In this document: in pieces, positions 1-5,853 of the stretch
How the letters are laid out: the number at the start of each line of letters is the position of its first letter
How positions within the stretch are numbered: position 1 is the stretch's first letter
NCBI GenBank assembly: GCA_018369015.1
Contig: JAGZDD010000041.1
Coordinates: 1-25,554, forward strand
DNA: 25,554 nucleotides
Source of the DNA: Clostridiales bacterium
Lineage (GTDB): Bacteria > Bacillota > Clostridia > Lachnospirales > Lachnospiraceae
Direction of reading: 5' to 3'
Position numbers and translations under genes: made by a program
Notes under the pieces: model-generated
What the model saw: only the letters and a program-made list of their open reading frames with translations
The model's database searches: none
Told to the model about the DNA's origin: nothing

Positions 1-97
1 GCTAACGCCTGCTATGCGTACTTTCGCACAGAGGAAAGCTCGCTTTGCTCGCTGCGCGAAAGACGCGATATAATGTCTGCTACGCAGACATTATATC
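1..97. repeat. Palindrome cluster upstream of asd
   Basis: This stretch folds into two adjacent structures. The first pairs ctttcgcacag (21-31) with ctgcgcgaaag (52-62), with one A/C mismatch, around a small inner aaagc/gcttt palindrome. The second is a perfect 14-bp inverted repeat, gatataatgtctgc (67-80) and gcagacattatatc (84-97), with only three bases between the arms. No clean T-run follows, so it is not a typical intrinsic terminator. It may be the 3' end of an intergenic repeat or a transcript end from a gene left of the window. I see no coding sequence in 1-291. Confidence 0.6.
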
Positions 98-186
98 ATA
101 CTTTTGTGTATTTTGTGTAAACGAGTTGCGTTAAAGTGATAAAAGGATGAATAATCCACAAAAATAGAAAAGTAATGAAAAAAAGG

Positions 187-216
187 TTGATTTTTAGATA
201 GAAAATATGATATATT
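187..216 (+). promoter_or_regulatory. Possible asd promoter
   Basis: TTGATT at 187-192 and TATATT at 211-216 are separated by 18 bases in an A+T-rich stretch 76 bases before the asd start. The match is modest, and several overlapping TATA-like hexamers are possible here. Confidence 0.3.
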
Positions 217-291
217 TCTATGCAACGACAAATGTTTCTTGAGGACGGACATACCGACACCCATGAAAGAATATAAGGAGAGACAAAAGCT

Positions 292-1380
292 ATGGAAAAG
301 AAGTTAAGAGTAGGTGTCCTTGGCGGAACCGGAATGGTAGGTCAGAGATTTATTTCTTTGTTGGAAAATCATCCATGGTATGAGGTTGTTGCTATTGCGG
401 CAAGCCCACGTTCTGCGGGATTAACATATGAGGAAGCTGTTGGAGGCCGCTGGAAGATGGCAAAGCCTATGCCGGAGGCTGTTAAGAAGCTGGTTGTTAT
501 GAATGTCAATGATGTTGAAAAAGTTGCAGCTTTGGTTGATTTTGTATTTAGCGCTGTGGACATGACAAAAGAAGAGATCCGGGCCATTGAGGATGCTTAT
601 GCAAAGACAGAAACTCCGGTAGTATCGAATAACAGCGCTCACCGCTGGACGCCTGATGTACCTATGGTTGTTCCTGAAATTAATCCGGAGCACTTTGCTG
701 TGATTGAGCATCAGAGGAAACGCCTTGGTACGGCCAGAGGTTTTGTTGCCGTAAAGCCTAACTGCTCGATTCAAAGCTATGCGCCTGTGCTGACCGCGTG
801 GAAGGAGTTTGAACCTACCGAGGTTATTGCCACGACATACCAGGCAATTTCCGGCGCAGGAAAGACATTTAAGGATTGGCCGGAAATGGTTGAAAATATT
901 ATTCCTTATATTGGCGGGGAGGAAGAAAAGAGTGAACAGGAGCCGCTACGCCTTTGGGGCCGTATTGAAAACGGTGAAATTGTCAAAGCTGTAAGCCCTG
1001 TGATTACGACTCAGTGCATACGGGTTCCCGTTCTGGACGGCCATACTGCCGCTGTTTTTGTAAAGTTTGGGAAAAAGCCTACAAAGGAACAGCTTATTGA
1101 AAAGCTGGTAAGCTTTAAGGGCCTTCCTCAGGAATTAAAGCTGCCAAGCGCTCCAAAGCAGTTCATTCAGTATCTTGAGGAGGATAACCGTCCTCAGGTG
1201 AAGCTGGATGTGGATTATGAAAATGGTATGGGGATTTCTGTAGGCCGTTTGCGGGAGGATAAGGTGTATGATTACAAATTTGTAGGTCTTTCCCACAATA
1301 CAGTCCGGGGAGCCGCCGGCGGCGCGATCCTTTGCGCAGAGCTTTTAACGGCCCAGGGATATATTGCAGCAAAAGAATGA
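292..1380 (+). CDS. asd: Aspartate-semialdehyde dehydrogenase (archaeal/fungal-type)
   Basis: Makes L-aspartate 4-semialdehyde from aspartyl-4-phosphate with NADPH, the branch point to lysine/diaminopimelate, threonine and methionine. It acts in the cytoplasm. The 362 residues are full length for the family. The N-terminal Rossmann motif GGTGMVG spans residues 11-17. The catalytic cysteine is C158 in KPNCSIQSY, and a candidate catalytic histidine is H251 in RVPVLDGHTAAVF. SNNSAHRW (112-119) and GLSHNTVRGAAGGA near the C-terminus are also typical. The archaeal/fungal-type subclass, rather than the E. coli type, is common in Lachnospiraceae (family knowledge). The start follows AAGGAG at 275-280. 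The gene appears monocistronic, with palindromic DNA on both sides. Diaminopimelate supply links it to cell-wall synthesis. Confidence 0.95.
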   Translation: MEKKLRVGVLGGTGMVGQRFISLLENHPWYEVVAIAASPRSAGLTYEEAVGGRWKMAKPMPEAVKKLVVMNVNDVEKVAALVDFVFSAVDMTKEEIRAIEDAYAKTETPVVSNNSAHRWTPDVPMVVPEINPEHFAVIEHQRKRLGTARGFVAVKPNCSIQSYAPVLTAWKEFEPTEVIATTYQAISGAGKTFKDWPEMVENIIPYIGGEEEKSEQEPLRLWGRIENGEIVKAVSPVITTQCIRVPVLDGHTAAVFVKFGKKPTKEQLIEKLVSFKGLPQELKLPSAPKQFIQYLEEDNRPQVKLDVDYENGMGISVGRLREDKVYDYKFVGLSHNTVRGAAGGAILCAELLTAQGYIAAKE

Positions 1381-1393
1381 TGTTTTTTACTAT

Positions 1394-1665
1394 AGAAAGT
1401 TATCAAGTGGGCAGGCACGGAGCAATCCTGAGCTTTCATCTGCGGTGGTGCCGCGCTTAGCGCGGCATGAAAGTTTTCTATGAAAGCCCGGCAAGCGGAC
1501 GCCCAGACGGATAAGCGAGCTTTCAGTAACTATTCAGCCATGCGGCTGAGGAGGACAAAAGCTCGGCGCAAGACGTCCGGTGGACGTCTGCTCTGCGCCG
1601 ACCGGAGCGTAGACCGCAAGATGGCATGGCTGAAGAGTTACAGCTTTCATAGTAACTTTGTAAAA
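1394..1665. repeat. Complex nested palindromic block between asd and tRNA-Ser
   Basis: No convincing gene lies here. The block is dense with inverted repeats. One is gccgcgc/gcgcggc (1450-1456/1460-1466). Another is a stem of 18 bp with one mismatch, gtaactattcagccatgc (1526-1543) against gcatggctgaagagttac (1624-1641). Inside the latter is a two-tier hairpin: ggcgca/tgcgcc (1565-1570/1594-1599) enclosing agacgtcc/ggacgtct (1571-1578/1582-1589). The word ctatgaaag and the word cggcatgaaag both recur near 2499-2541. This looks like a MITE-like or other structured intergenic repeat. A structured RNA is an alternative. No strong terminator for asd is seen before it. Confidence 0.6.
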
Positions 1666-1670
1666 AAGTA

Positions 1671-1699
1671 TGGACAAATTTCTTATAGCGTTATATAAT
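1671..1699 (+). promoter_or_regulatory. tRNA-Ser promoter
   Basis: TGGACA (1671-1676), a 17-base spacer and a consensus TATAAT (1694-1699) end 32 bases before the tRNA. The same pair of hexamers and the same spacer precede tRNA-Gly on the other strand. Confidence 0.7.
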
Positions 1700-1731
1700 A
1701 TAAAAGCGCTTGTTTTAGCAAGTGCTCTTAT

Positions 1732-1819
1732 GGAGATGTACCCAAGTGGCTGAAGGGTCCGCACTCGAAATGCGGTAGGTCGGGCAACCGGCGCGAGGGT
1801 TCAAATCCCTCCATCTCCG
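1732..1819 (+). tRNA. tRNA-Ser (anticodon CGA)
   Basis: A complete 88-nt cloverleaf with a long variable arm, as expected for serine tRNAs. The acceptor stem is ggagatg/catctcc (1732-1738/1812-1818) with a G discriminator at 1819. The anticodon stem ccgca/tgcgg encloses the loop CTCGAAA, giving anticodon CGA, which reads UCG. The T arm contains ggttcaaatcc. CCA is not encoded, so it would be added after transcription. Confidence 0.95.
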
Positions 1820-1833
1820 CTTTTTTCAGACTA

Positions 1834-1880
1834 AAATAGAGCCTGTACTCTTGAAAATAGAGTACAGGCTTTATTTTTTG
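1834..1880 (+). terminator. Intrinsic terminator after tRNA-Ser
   Basis: An 11-bp perfect stem, gcctgtactct (1841-1851) and agagtacaggc (1859-1869), with a 7-base loop, is followed by tttattttttg. Confidence 0.85.
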
Positions 1881-2148
1881 TTTATGAAGCTATATTGTTA
1901 ATGTAAAAGAGGATTGCGTAGACTGCGCAGGCTATAAATCGTTGAAGTGCATTGCCTTGCAGCGCGGCAATATATAAAAAAGCGGAGAATAAAATATTGT
2001 AGGAAGTGGTAAAATAAATTTACATAAACAGTTAAAAATGATAAGAATATATGAATTTTTTTAACGGAAAAGAGTTTATGCTTGATTTTTATGTTATGCA
2101 TTGGACTTTTCCTTGGGAGCATTGTTAGAAAAAGGTGATAAGAACTAG
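1881..2148. other. A+T-rich non-coding stretch
   Basis: I see no gene with a plausible ribosome binding site here. Small features include a gcc/ggc-type palindrome around 1951-1970 and A/T runs. It may contain decayed 5' sequence of the gene remnant that follows, but no protein similarity is recognisable. Confidence 0.4.
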
Positions 2149-2289
2149 TTAGATGGAACGATAGCGCCGGGAAAGAAAATGAGCGGAATTGTTGGTTATG
2201 AGGTTCCAGCGGATTGGAAAAATATGGAAATTCATTTTAAGGACAATGTGTGGAGTGATAATAAGTTTGAATTTATCATTAATAAATAA
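2149..2289 (+). pseudogene. Decayed C-terminal fragment of a DUF4352/DUF5067-like exported protein
   Basis: The frame opens after a stop at 2146-2148 and reads LDGTIAPGKKMSGIVGYEVP, then ADWKNMEIHFKDNVWSDNKF and EFIINK, then a stop at 2287-2289. The pattern 'GT.APGKK..G.VGYEVP..WK..E......W..NKF.F.I' is what I recall of the end of the immunoglobulin-like DUF4352/DUF5067 lipoprotein domain in Clostridia. Only about 46 residues remain. There is no signal peptide, lipobox or upstream domain, and upstream frames are interrupted, so I read it as a gene remnant. An ATG at 2179 could start a 36-residue peptide, but no convincing ribosome binding site precedes it. An intrinsic terminator about 65 bases downstream probably belonged to the lost gene. 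The family assignment is from memory of the motif. Confidence 0.5.
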
Positions 2290-2354
2290 AGTGGAAATAT
2301 GGCTTTCGGGCGGGATTTCCATGGATAAATGTTTAAAATTGATCCATTCTAATG

Positions 2355-2402
2355 TCGATGAAAAATGTGCGTATAAAACACACGTTTTTCATCGATTTTT
2401 TA
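2355..2402 (+). terminator. Intrinsic terminator downstream of the gene remnant
   Basis: The stem tcgatgaaaaatgtg (2355-2369) pairs with cacacgtttttcatcga (2379-2395), with one G-T pair, and is followed by a T-run at 2396-2401. Confidence 0.75.
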
Positions 2403-2429
2403 CTATGTATTCTTTTGCCATGTAAGACT

Positions 2430-2575
2430 GGACAGGTGGTGGTGCAGATGAAAGAACCGTAAATCCGTTTATTGTGCAGGCTACGGCACGGGGAAGCCCT
2501 ATGAAAGTGGTGGAGGGCGGCTGCGTAGCTCGGCATGAAAGGTTACTTTCAATTAGTAGAAAGTGCACATATTGT
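2430..2575. repeat. Structured intergenic repeat fragment
   Basis: This block shares the words ctatgaaag (2499-2507) and cggcatgaaag (2531-2541) with the palindromic block at 1394-1665, in swapped order. It contains gaaag/ctttc pairings (for example ggttactttc at 2541-2550 with the tgaaag words). It carries no credible gene. Confidence 0.35.
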
Positions 2576-2594
2576 TTGGCCGACAAATAAAAAA

Positions 2595-2665
2595 AGCAGA
2601 TAATGGGAGTCGAACCCACCTTTCCAGCTTGGGAAGCTAGCGTTCTACCGATGAACCATATCTGC
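2595..2665 (-). tRNA. tRNA-Gly (anticodon CCC)
   Basis: A 71-nt tRNA on the minus strand. The acceptor stem GCAGATA/TATCTGC lies at 2659-2665 and 2596-2602, with the discriminator at 2595. The anticodon stem CTAGC/GCTGG encloses the loop TTCCCAA, giving anticodon CCC (Gly, GGG). The T loop contains GGTTCGACTCC. CCA is not encoded. A T-run directly follows the 3' end on the minus strand. Confidence 0.95.
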
Positions 2666-2673
2666 ATGTCGTT

Positions 2674-2702
2674 ATTATAGCATGTTATTTTCTGAATGTC
2701 CA
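2674..2702 (-). promoter_or_regulatory. tRNA-Gly promoter
   Basis: Read on the minus strand, TGGACA (2702-2697), a 17-base spacer and TATAAT (2679-2674) end nine bases before the tRNA. Architecture and hexamers are identical to the tRNA-Ser promoter. Confidence 0.7.
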
Positions 2703-2758
2703 GAAATTTTTTTTCTATTTCTAAAATTGTGACAACTTGAAAGACATCCTTAAAAACA

Positions 2759-2788
2759 TTGCCTGGGTGAATGGAAATATGTTACAAT
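2759..2788 (+). promoter_or_regulatory. Promoter of the alarmone synthetase gene
   Basis: TTGCCT (2759-2764), 18 bases and TACAAT (2783-2788). Transcription would begin near 2795. That excludes the upstream ATG at 2771 and supports a start at 2822. Confidence 0.55.
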
Positions 2789-2821
2789 AAAAAAAACAAA
2801 AGCGAAGGACGGAGTGAAGCT

Positions 2822-3490
2822 ATGACAGAATTGGAGAAGATATTAAGCGCTTTTGGCGGGGATGACGATGAATTTGTTGACTATACACAAATGCGCAGGG
2901 ATTTTGAAGAGGCAATGATGATGTATGCCGGGGCGATTCGGGAGGTACGGACGAAGCTGGAAGTTTTAAATGATGAATTTAAGATTCGCAGCCGCAGGAA
3001 TCCCATTCACTATATCAACAGCCGTATAAAAACTCCGGCAAGTATTTTAGAAAAAATGCACCGCAGAGGATATCCGGTGACGATGGATTCGCTTCGGGAA
3101 AATATGCATGATATTGCAGGAATACGGGTAATCTGTGCTTATGGCTCGGATATTTATTCTATCGCAGAGATGCTTATGAAACAGGATGATGTTATGGTAC
3201 TTATGGTCAAGGATTATATTAAAAATCCTAAAATGAACGGTTACCGCAGCCTTCACCTTGTCATTGAGATTCCGGTTTATTTTTCCGATAAAAAGCAGTT
3301 TATAAAGGTCGAAGTCCAGATTAGGACGATGGCGATGGATTTTTGGGCCAGCTTAGAGCATCAGATCCGTTATAAAACAGACGGTAAGCCTAGTGAAGAA
3401 ATTTCCAATGAGCTGAGGGAGTGTGCGGAGATTATTCACGATACGGATGCTCGTATGGAACGTCTTTACGAAAAAATGCAGACAATGTAG
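2822..3490 (+). CDS. Small alarmone synthetase, RelQ/YjbM-like (GTP pyrophosphokinase family)
   Basis: Expected to transfer pyrophosphate from ATP to GTP or GDP to make (p)ppGpp, a cytoplasmic stringent-response signal. The 222 residues contain only the RelA/SpoT synthetase domain, with no HD hydrolase, TGS or ACT domains, as in RelQ/SasB. Visible motifs are RIKTPASILEKM, HDIAGIRVIC, KNPKMNGYRSLHLV and VEVQIRTMAMDFWASLEHQI, the last being a hallmark of the family. A charged N-terminal extension (FGGDDDEFVDYTQ) precedes the domain. The start is the ATG at 2822, placed after AAGGACGGAG. A longer frame from 2771 would begin inside the promoter. Its last 46 codons are antisense to the end of the neighbouring xre frame. 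A strong terminator follows. No specific paralogue name can be assigned with certainty. Confidence 0.9.
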   Translation: MTELEKILSAFGGDDDEFVDYTQMRRDFEEAMMMYAGAIREVRTKLEVLNDEFKIRSRRNPIHYINSRIKTPASILEKMHRRGYPVTMDSLRENMHDIAGIRVICAYGSDIYSIAEMLMKQDDVMVLMVKDYIKNPKMNGYRSLHLVIEIPVYFSDKKQFIKVEVQIRTMAMDFWASLEHQIRYKTDGKPSEEISNELRECAEIIHDTDARMERLYEKMQTM

Positions 3491-3823
3491 CCCCAATACA
3501 AAAAAAGCAGACAATATAGCTGAAAGCGGTTCAGAACAAAGTAAGCCCCGGGAAATGTTGATGTTATGTTTTCCCGGGGCTTTCGATTTTTTTGTGACTT
3601 TTTTTGTCGTTGGATAAGGCTGGGCAATATCCGTACGTCCGACGAGATAATCGATACTGGTATTATAAAAATCTGCGAGCTGCATTAATGTTTCAAGGGG
3701 AATATTGCGGTCGCCGTTTTCATAATGGGAATAGGTACGTTGAGTTGTGTGTAGGTATTGAGCTATTTGTGTCTGAGTTAAATCACGGTCCTCTCTTAGA
3801 TTACGCAGCCGCTCATATTTCAT
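3353..3823 (-). CDS. XRE-family HTH regulator with an antisense 3' extension
   Basis: A small DNA-binding repressor-type protein. The N-terminal helix-turn-helix (about residues 6-61) contains LREDRDLTQTQIAQYL, TTQRTYSHYENGDRNIP and LADFYNTSIDYLVGRT, a classic Cro/C1-like pattern. I chose the ATG at 3823 because AGGGGTG lies six bases upstream; a GTG at 3832 would overlap that site. Residues after about 70 are basic (TTKKVTKKSKAPGK). From about residue 82 the frame runs through the antisense of the terminator hairpin, and from about 112 through the antisense of the alarmone synthetase's 3' end, ending at 3353. Relatives of this size class often end soon after the HTH, so the tail may be read-through after loss of an original stop. 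Divergent from a second HTH gene across a shared control region. Confidence 0.75.
   Translation of the reverse strand: MKYERLRNLREDRDLTQTQIAQYLHTTQRTYSHYENGDRNIPLETLMQLADFYNTSIDYLVGRTDIAQPYPTTKKVTKKSKAPGKHNINISRGLLCSEPLSAILSAFFVLGLHCLHFFVKTFHTSIRIVNNLRTLPQLIGNFFTRLTVCFITDLML
3543..3594 (+). terminator. Intrinsic terminator of the alarmone synthetase gene
   Basis: A perfect 13-bp stem, aagccccgggaaa (3543-3555) with tttcccggggctt (3570-3582), is followed by tcgattttttt. The hairpin lies inside the antisense xre reading frame. Confidence 0.85.
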
Positions 3824-3840
3824 CTTTATCACCCCTGCAT

Positions 3841-3895
3841 ATTATATGTAAGAACAAATTGTGCTATTGATTTTTAGAACAAAATGGGCTAAAAT
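3841..3895. promoter_or_regulatory. Divergent xre control region with paired 16-bp operators
   Basis: Two near-identical direct repeats, agaacaaattgtgcta (3851-3866) and agaacaaaatgggcta (3876-3891), differ at two of 16 positions and start 25 bp apart. The first is also nearly palindromic (AGAACAA-A-TTGTGCT). On the plus strand TTGATT (3867-3872), 17 bases and TAAAAT (3890-3895) form a promoter for the rightward gene, and repeat 2 fills its spacer. On the minus strand TATAAT (3846-3841) serves the leftward xre gene, and repeat 1 fills the region just upstream of it. Repressor binding at either repeat would block one promoter. Which protein binds is inferred, not shown. Confidence 0.6.
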
Positions 3896-3977
3896 GTTTT
3901 TTATCTAAAAAGAATGAAAATAGTAACTGATCAGATAATTCAACTGTTACTTAAATAAATAAGCGAGGGAGTACATT

Positions 3978-5423
3978 ATGTCTGAGTTTTCACGGGCGCT
4001 GGAAGCACATATTTACAGATCAGGCCTGACAGAAAATCAGTTGGCAAAAATCAGCGGTTTTACGCGAAGCTATATAGCACTTATGAAAAATGGCCAACGA
4101 GTATCTCCGGATACTGTAAAATTGAAAAAGTTATTGGATTCGCTGAGCCTTTCTCCTCACGATTACGATGTGTTATGGGATAATTATTTGAAAGCCCGCT
4201 ACGGAGAACAGATCCATGAGCTTCATAAGAATGTCATTTCATTTCTTGAAAGCTTTAGGAAAATTTCAAGAATTTCAATTAAATCAGACTTTCGGCATGA
4301 TATTCCAGAGATTAATACAATTGATAACCGAGCCGATCTGGAGGTGTTTATTAAAGCGGTCATAGAGCAGGAGGTACACTATAAACAAGGAAATATCCGG
4401 ATGATTATGCAGGGAGAATTTTCTTTTTTGTTTAATTTATTACCTTCGATTTTACGTTCGGGAAATTCATTATCCATTGAGCATATCGTATGTCTGGAAG
4501 GCAACGAGGGGCAGGAAGCGGGAAATTTGGGATATAATTTAAAAACTCTTGGTGTTATTATGCCTATCCTTATGGCCAGCAGCGGCAACAGCTATGAGGT
4601 TTTCTACTATTATGAAAAGATTTCATCTCATTTTTCCAATTCTGTTCTGATGCCTTATATGATTATGACCCATGAGTATGTCATTAATATTTCCACAGAT
4701 TTGGAATATGCCCTTATATCCCGGGATAAGGATACATATAAACTTTTTGAACAGCTTTTTTTACAGAAAAAGAAAAATTGCCGGCGGATGATCCGCAGAA
4801 TCCCTACCGGTTTAAATTTTTTACAAAATTTTGATGATAACCGACCATCGTCGACGGATATATACACGATCGGAAGCCAGCCTTGTTTTGGAATGTTTCC
4901 TGTCAATGATTTGCTGAAAAAATACTGTACCCCGGTATCACCGGAAATTTTTTCGTTGATTTCCAATTTTTTTACAGAAAATCAGAAATTTTACAGGCAA
5001 GAAGAGTTTCACATGACTTCCTATTTTACAAAATCCGGGATACAAAACCTTATGGAGCGGGGGGTTTTAGAGGAACTTCCCACAGAGCTTTATGTTTCCA
5101 TGGAACCGGATGACCGCCTAAAACTGTTAAAAATGCTTATTACAGAAATAAAGAGCGGAAAATATAAGGCGTATCTTTTAGATACTGAGAAGTTTTTATA
5201 TCCGCCGGAGCTTACAATCAGCGCTTTCAATCTGACAGAAGCCAATATTATTTATCTGTCGCCTGAGGTGGAAGCGCGGTTTACTATTGAAGAACAAAGC
5301 TTGACGCGGATTATTTATAATTTCCTTGAAGAATTAAAGGTAAGTACGATTGTGTTTGGCAGCGAGGAAACGGTTGCCTGGTTAGAAAGTACTTATGCTG
5401 CCTATAAAAATACCGGAAACTAA
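3978..5423 (+). CDS. HTH regulator with large uncharacterised C-terminal domain
   Basis: A 481-residue cytoplasmic protein. Residues 1-60 form an XRE-type helix-turn-helix (ALEAHIYRSGLTENQLAKI, GFTRSYIALMKNGQRVSPDT, LKKLLDSLSLSP). The rest (about 70-481) is a soluble mixed alpha/beta region that I cannot assign to a named domain. It has no membrane segment, ATPase or peptidase motif. Such long HTH proteins recur in Lachnospiraceae (recollection); the C-terminal part may sense a ligand or mediate oligomerisation, which is speculation. The ATG follows gcgaggga with about eight bases of spacing. It is transcribed divergently from the small xre gene and has its own promoter at 3867-3895 and a strong terminator after the stop. 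No neighbouring enzyme reveals its regulon; autoregulation through the repeats is the simplest inference. Confidence 0.85.
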   Translation: MSEFSRALEAHIYRSGLTENQLAKISGFTRSYIALMKNGQRVSPDTVKLKKLLDSLSLSPHDYDVLWDNYLKARYGEQIHELHKNVISFLESFRKISRISIKSDFRHDIPEINTIDNRADLEVFIKAVIEQEVHYKQGNIRMIMQGEFSFLFNLLPSILRSGNSLSIEHIVCLEGNEGQEAGNLGYNLKTLGVIMPILMASSGNSYEVFYYYEKISSHFSNSVLMPYMIMTHEYVINISTDLEYALISRDKDTYKLFEQLFLQKKKNCRRMIRRIPTGLNFLQNFDDNRPSSTDIYTIGSQPCFGMFPVNDLLKKYCTPVSPEIFSLISNFFTENQKFYRQEEFHMTSYFTKSGIQNLMERGVLEELPTELYVSMEPDDRLKLLKMLITEIKSGKYKAYLLDTEKFLYPPELTISAFNLTEANIIYLSPEVEARFTIEEQSLTRIIYNFLEELKVSTIVFGSEETVAWLESTYAAYKNTGN

Positions 5424-5429
5424 TCGAAT

Positions 5430-5477
5430 GGCCTTTGCTATAGCTTAAAAAGATTATAGCAGGGGCCTTATTTTGTG
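5430..5477 (+). terminator. Intrinsic terminator after the long HTH gene
   Basis: A 13-bp stem, ggcctttgctata (5430-5442) with tatagcaggggcc (5455-5467) including two G-T pairs, is followed by ttattttgtg. Confidence 0.8.
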
Positions 5478-5853
5478 AAAAAAATATCGAATGTTGTATT
5501 TTTGCGGCAATTAGTGTCGATGAAATATTAGTGAAAAGTTTGAAAAATAAATGTATAATAAGAATAACTAATTTTTTCCATTCTATTTTTCTAATGCAAA
5601 GTGTTTGCAGACAAACTCTTTTGACAGGAATAGCGGTTCCTGGCCTTAAACTTCTGTTCCGCTCGGGTACATATCATGGCGGATCATTTTTGGATAAGAA
5701 ACATGGTTTTCTGAACGTATCATCACAAACATTCTCAAATTTTTCTTGAAATCCCAGTAAAATCCAAAACCTTGTAACATTTATTGTAACATATTGTGAT
5801 ATGTGTGTAACCTTAATAAAATAAAAACAATACAATACTTAGGAGGAAACGTT
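5478..5853 (+). promoter_or_regulatory. Promoter and long 5' leader of the kinase/surface-protein operon
   Basis: A likely promoter is GTGAAA (5531-5536), 17 bases and TATAAT (5554-5559), giving a leader of almost 300 bases. A separate TTGACA at 5621-5626 lacks a good partner hexamer. Shortly before the first gene, ttgtaacat occurs at 5772-5780 and 5784-5792 (12-bp period), followed by catat-tgtg-atatg and gtgtgtaac. These could be an operator or part of a second promoter. No known riboswitch is recognised and there is no credible gene. AGGAGG at 5841-5846 serves the ATG at 5854. Confidence 0.4.

Noticed and set aside
1480..1698. 72-residue open frame between asd and tRNA-Ser
   Set aside because: It lies in palindromic DNA, is rich in Arg/Lys from repeat sequence, lacks a ribosome binding site and overlaps the tRNA promoter.
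2189..2425. 78-residue open frame starting MLVMRFQRIG
   Set aside because: It reads a different frame from the recognisable DUF4352-like remnant and passes through that gene's terminator hairpin.
3353..5423. Prophage or integrative element boundary at the divergent HTH pair
   Set aside because: The pair resembles a phage switch, but there is no integrase, excisionase, structural gene or attachment-site repeat nearby.
5531..5749. 72-residue open frame in the leader of the kinase operon
   Set aside because: It would begin within the promoter, has no ribosome binding site and no recognisable composition or family.
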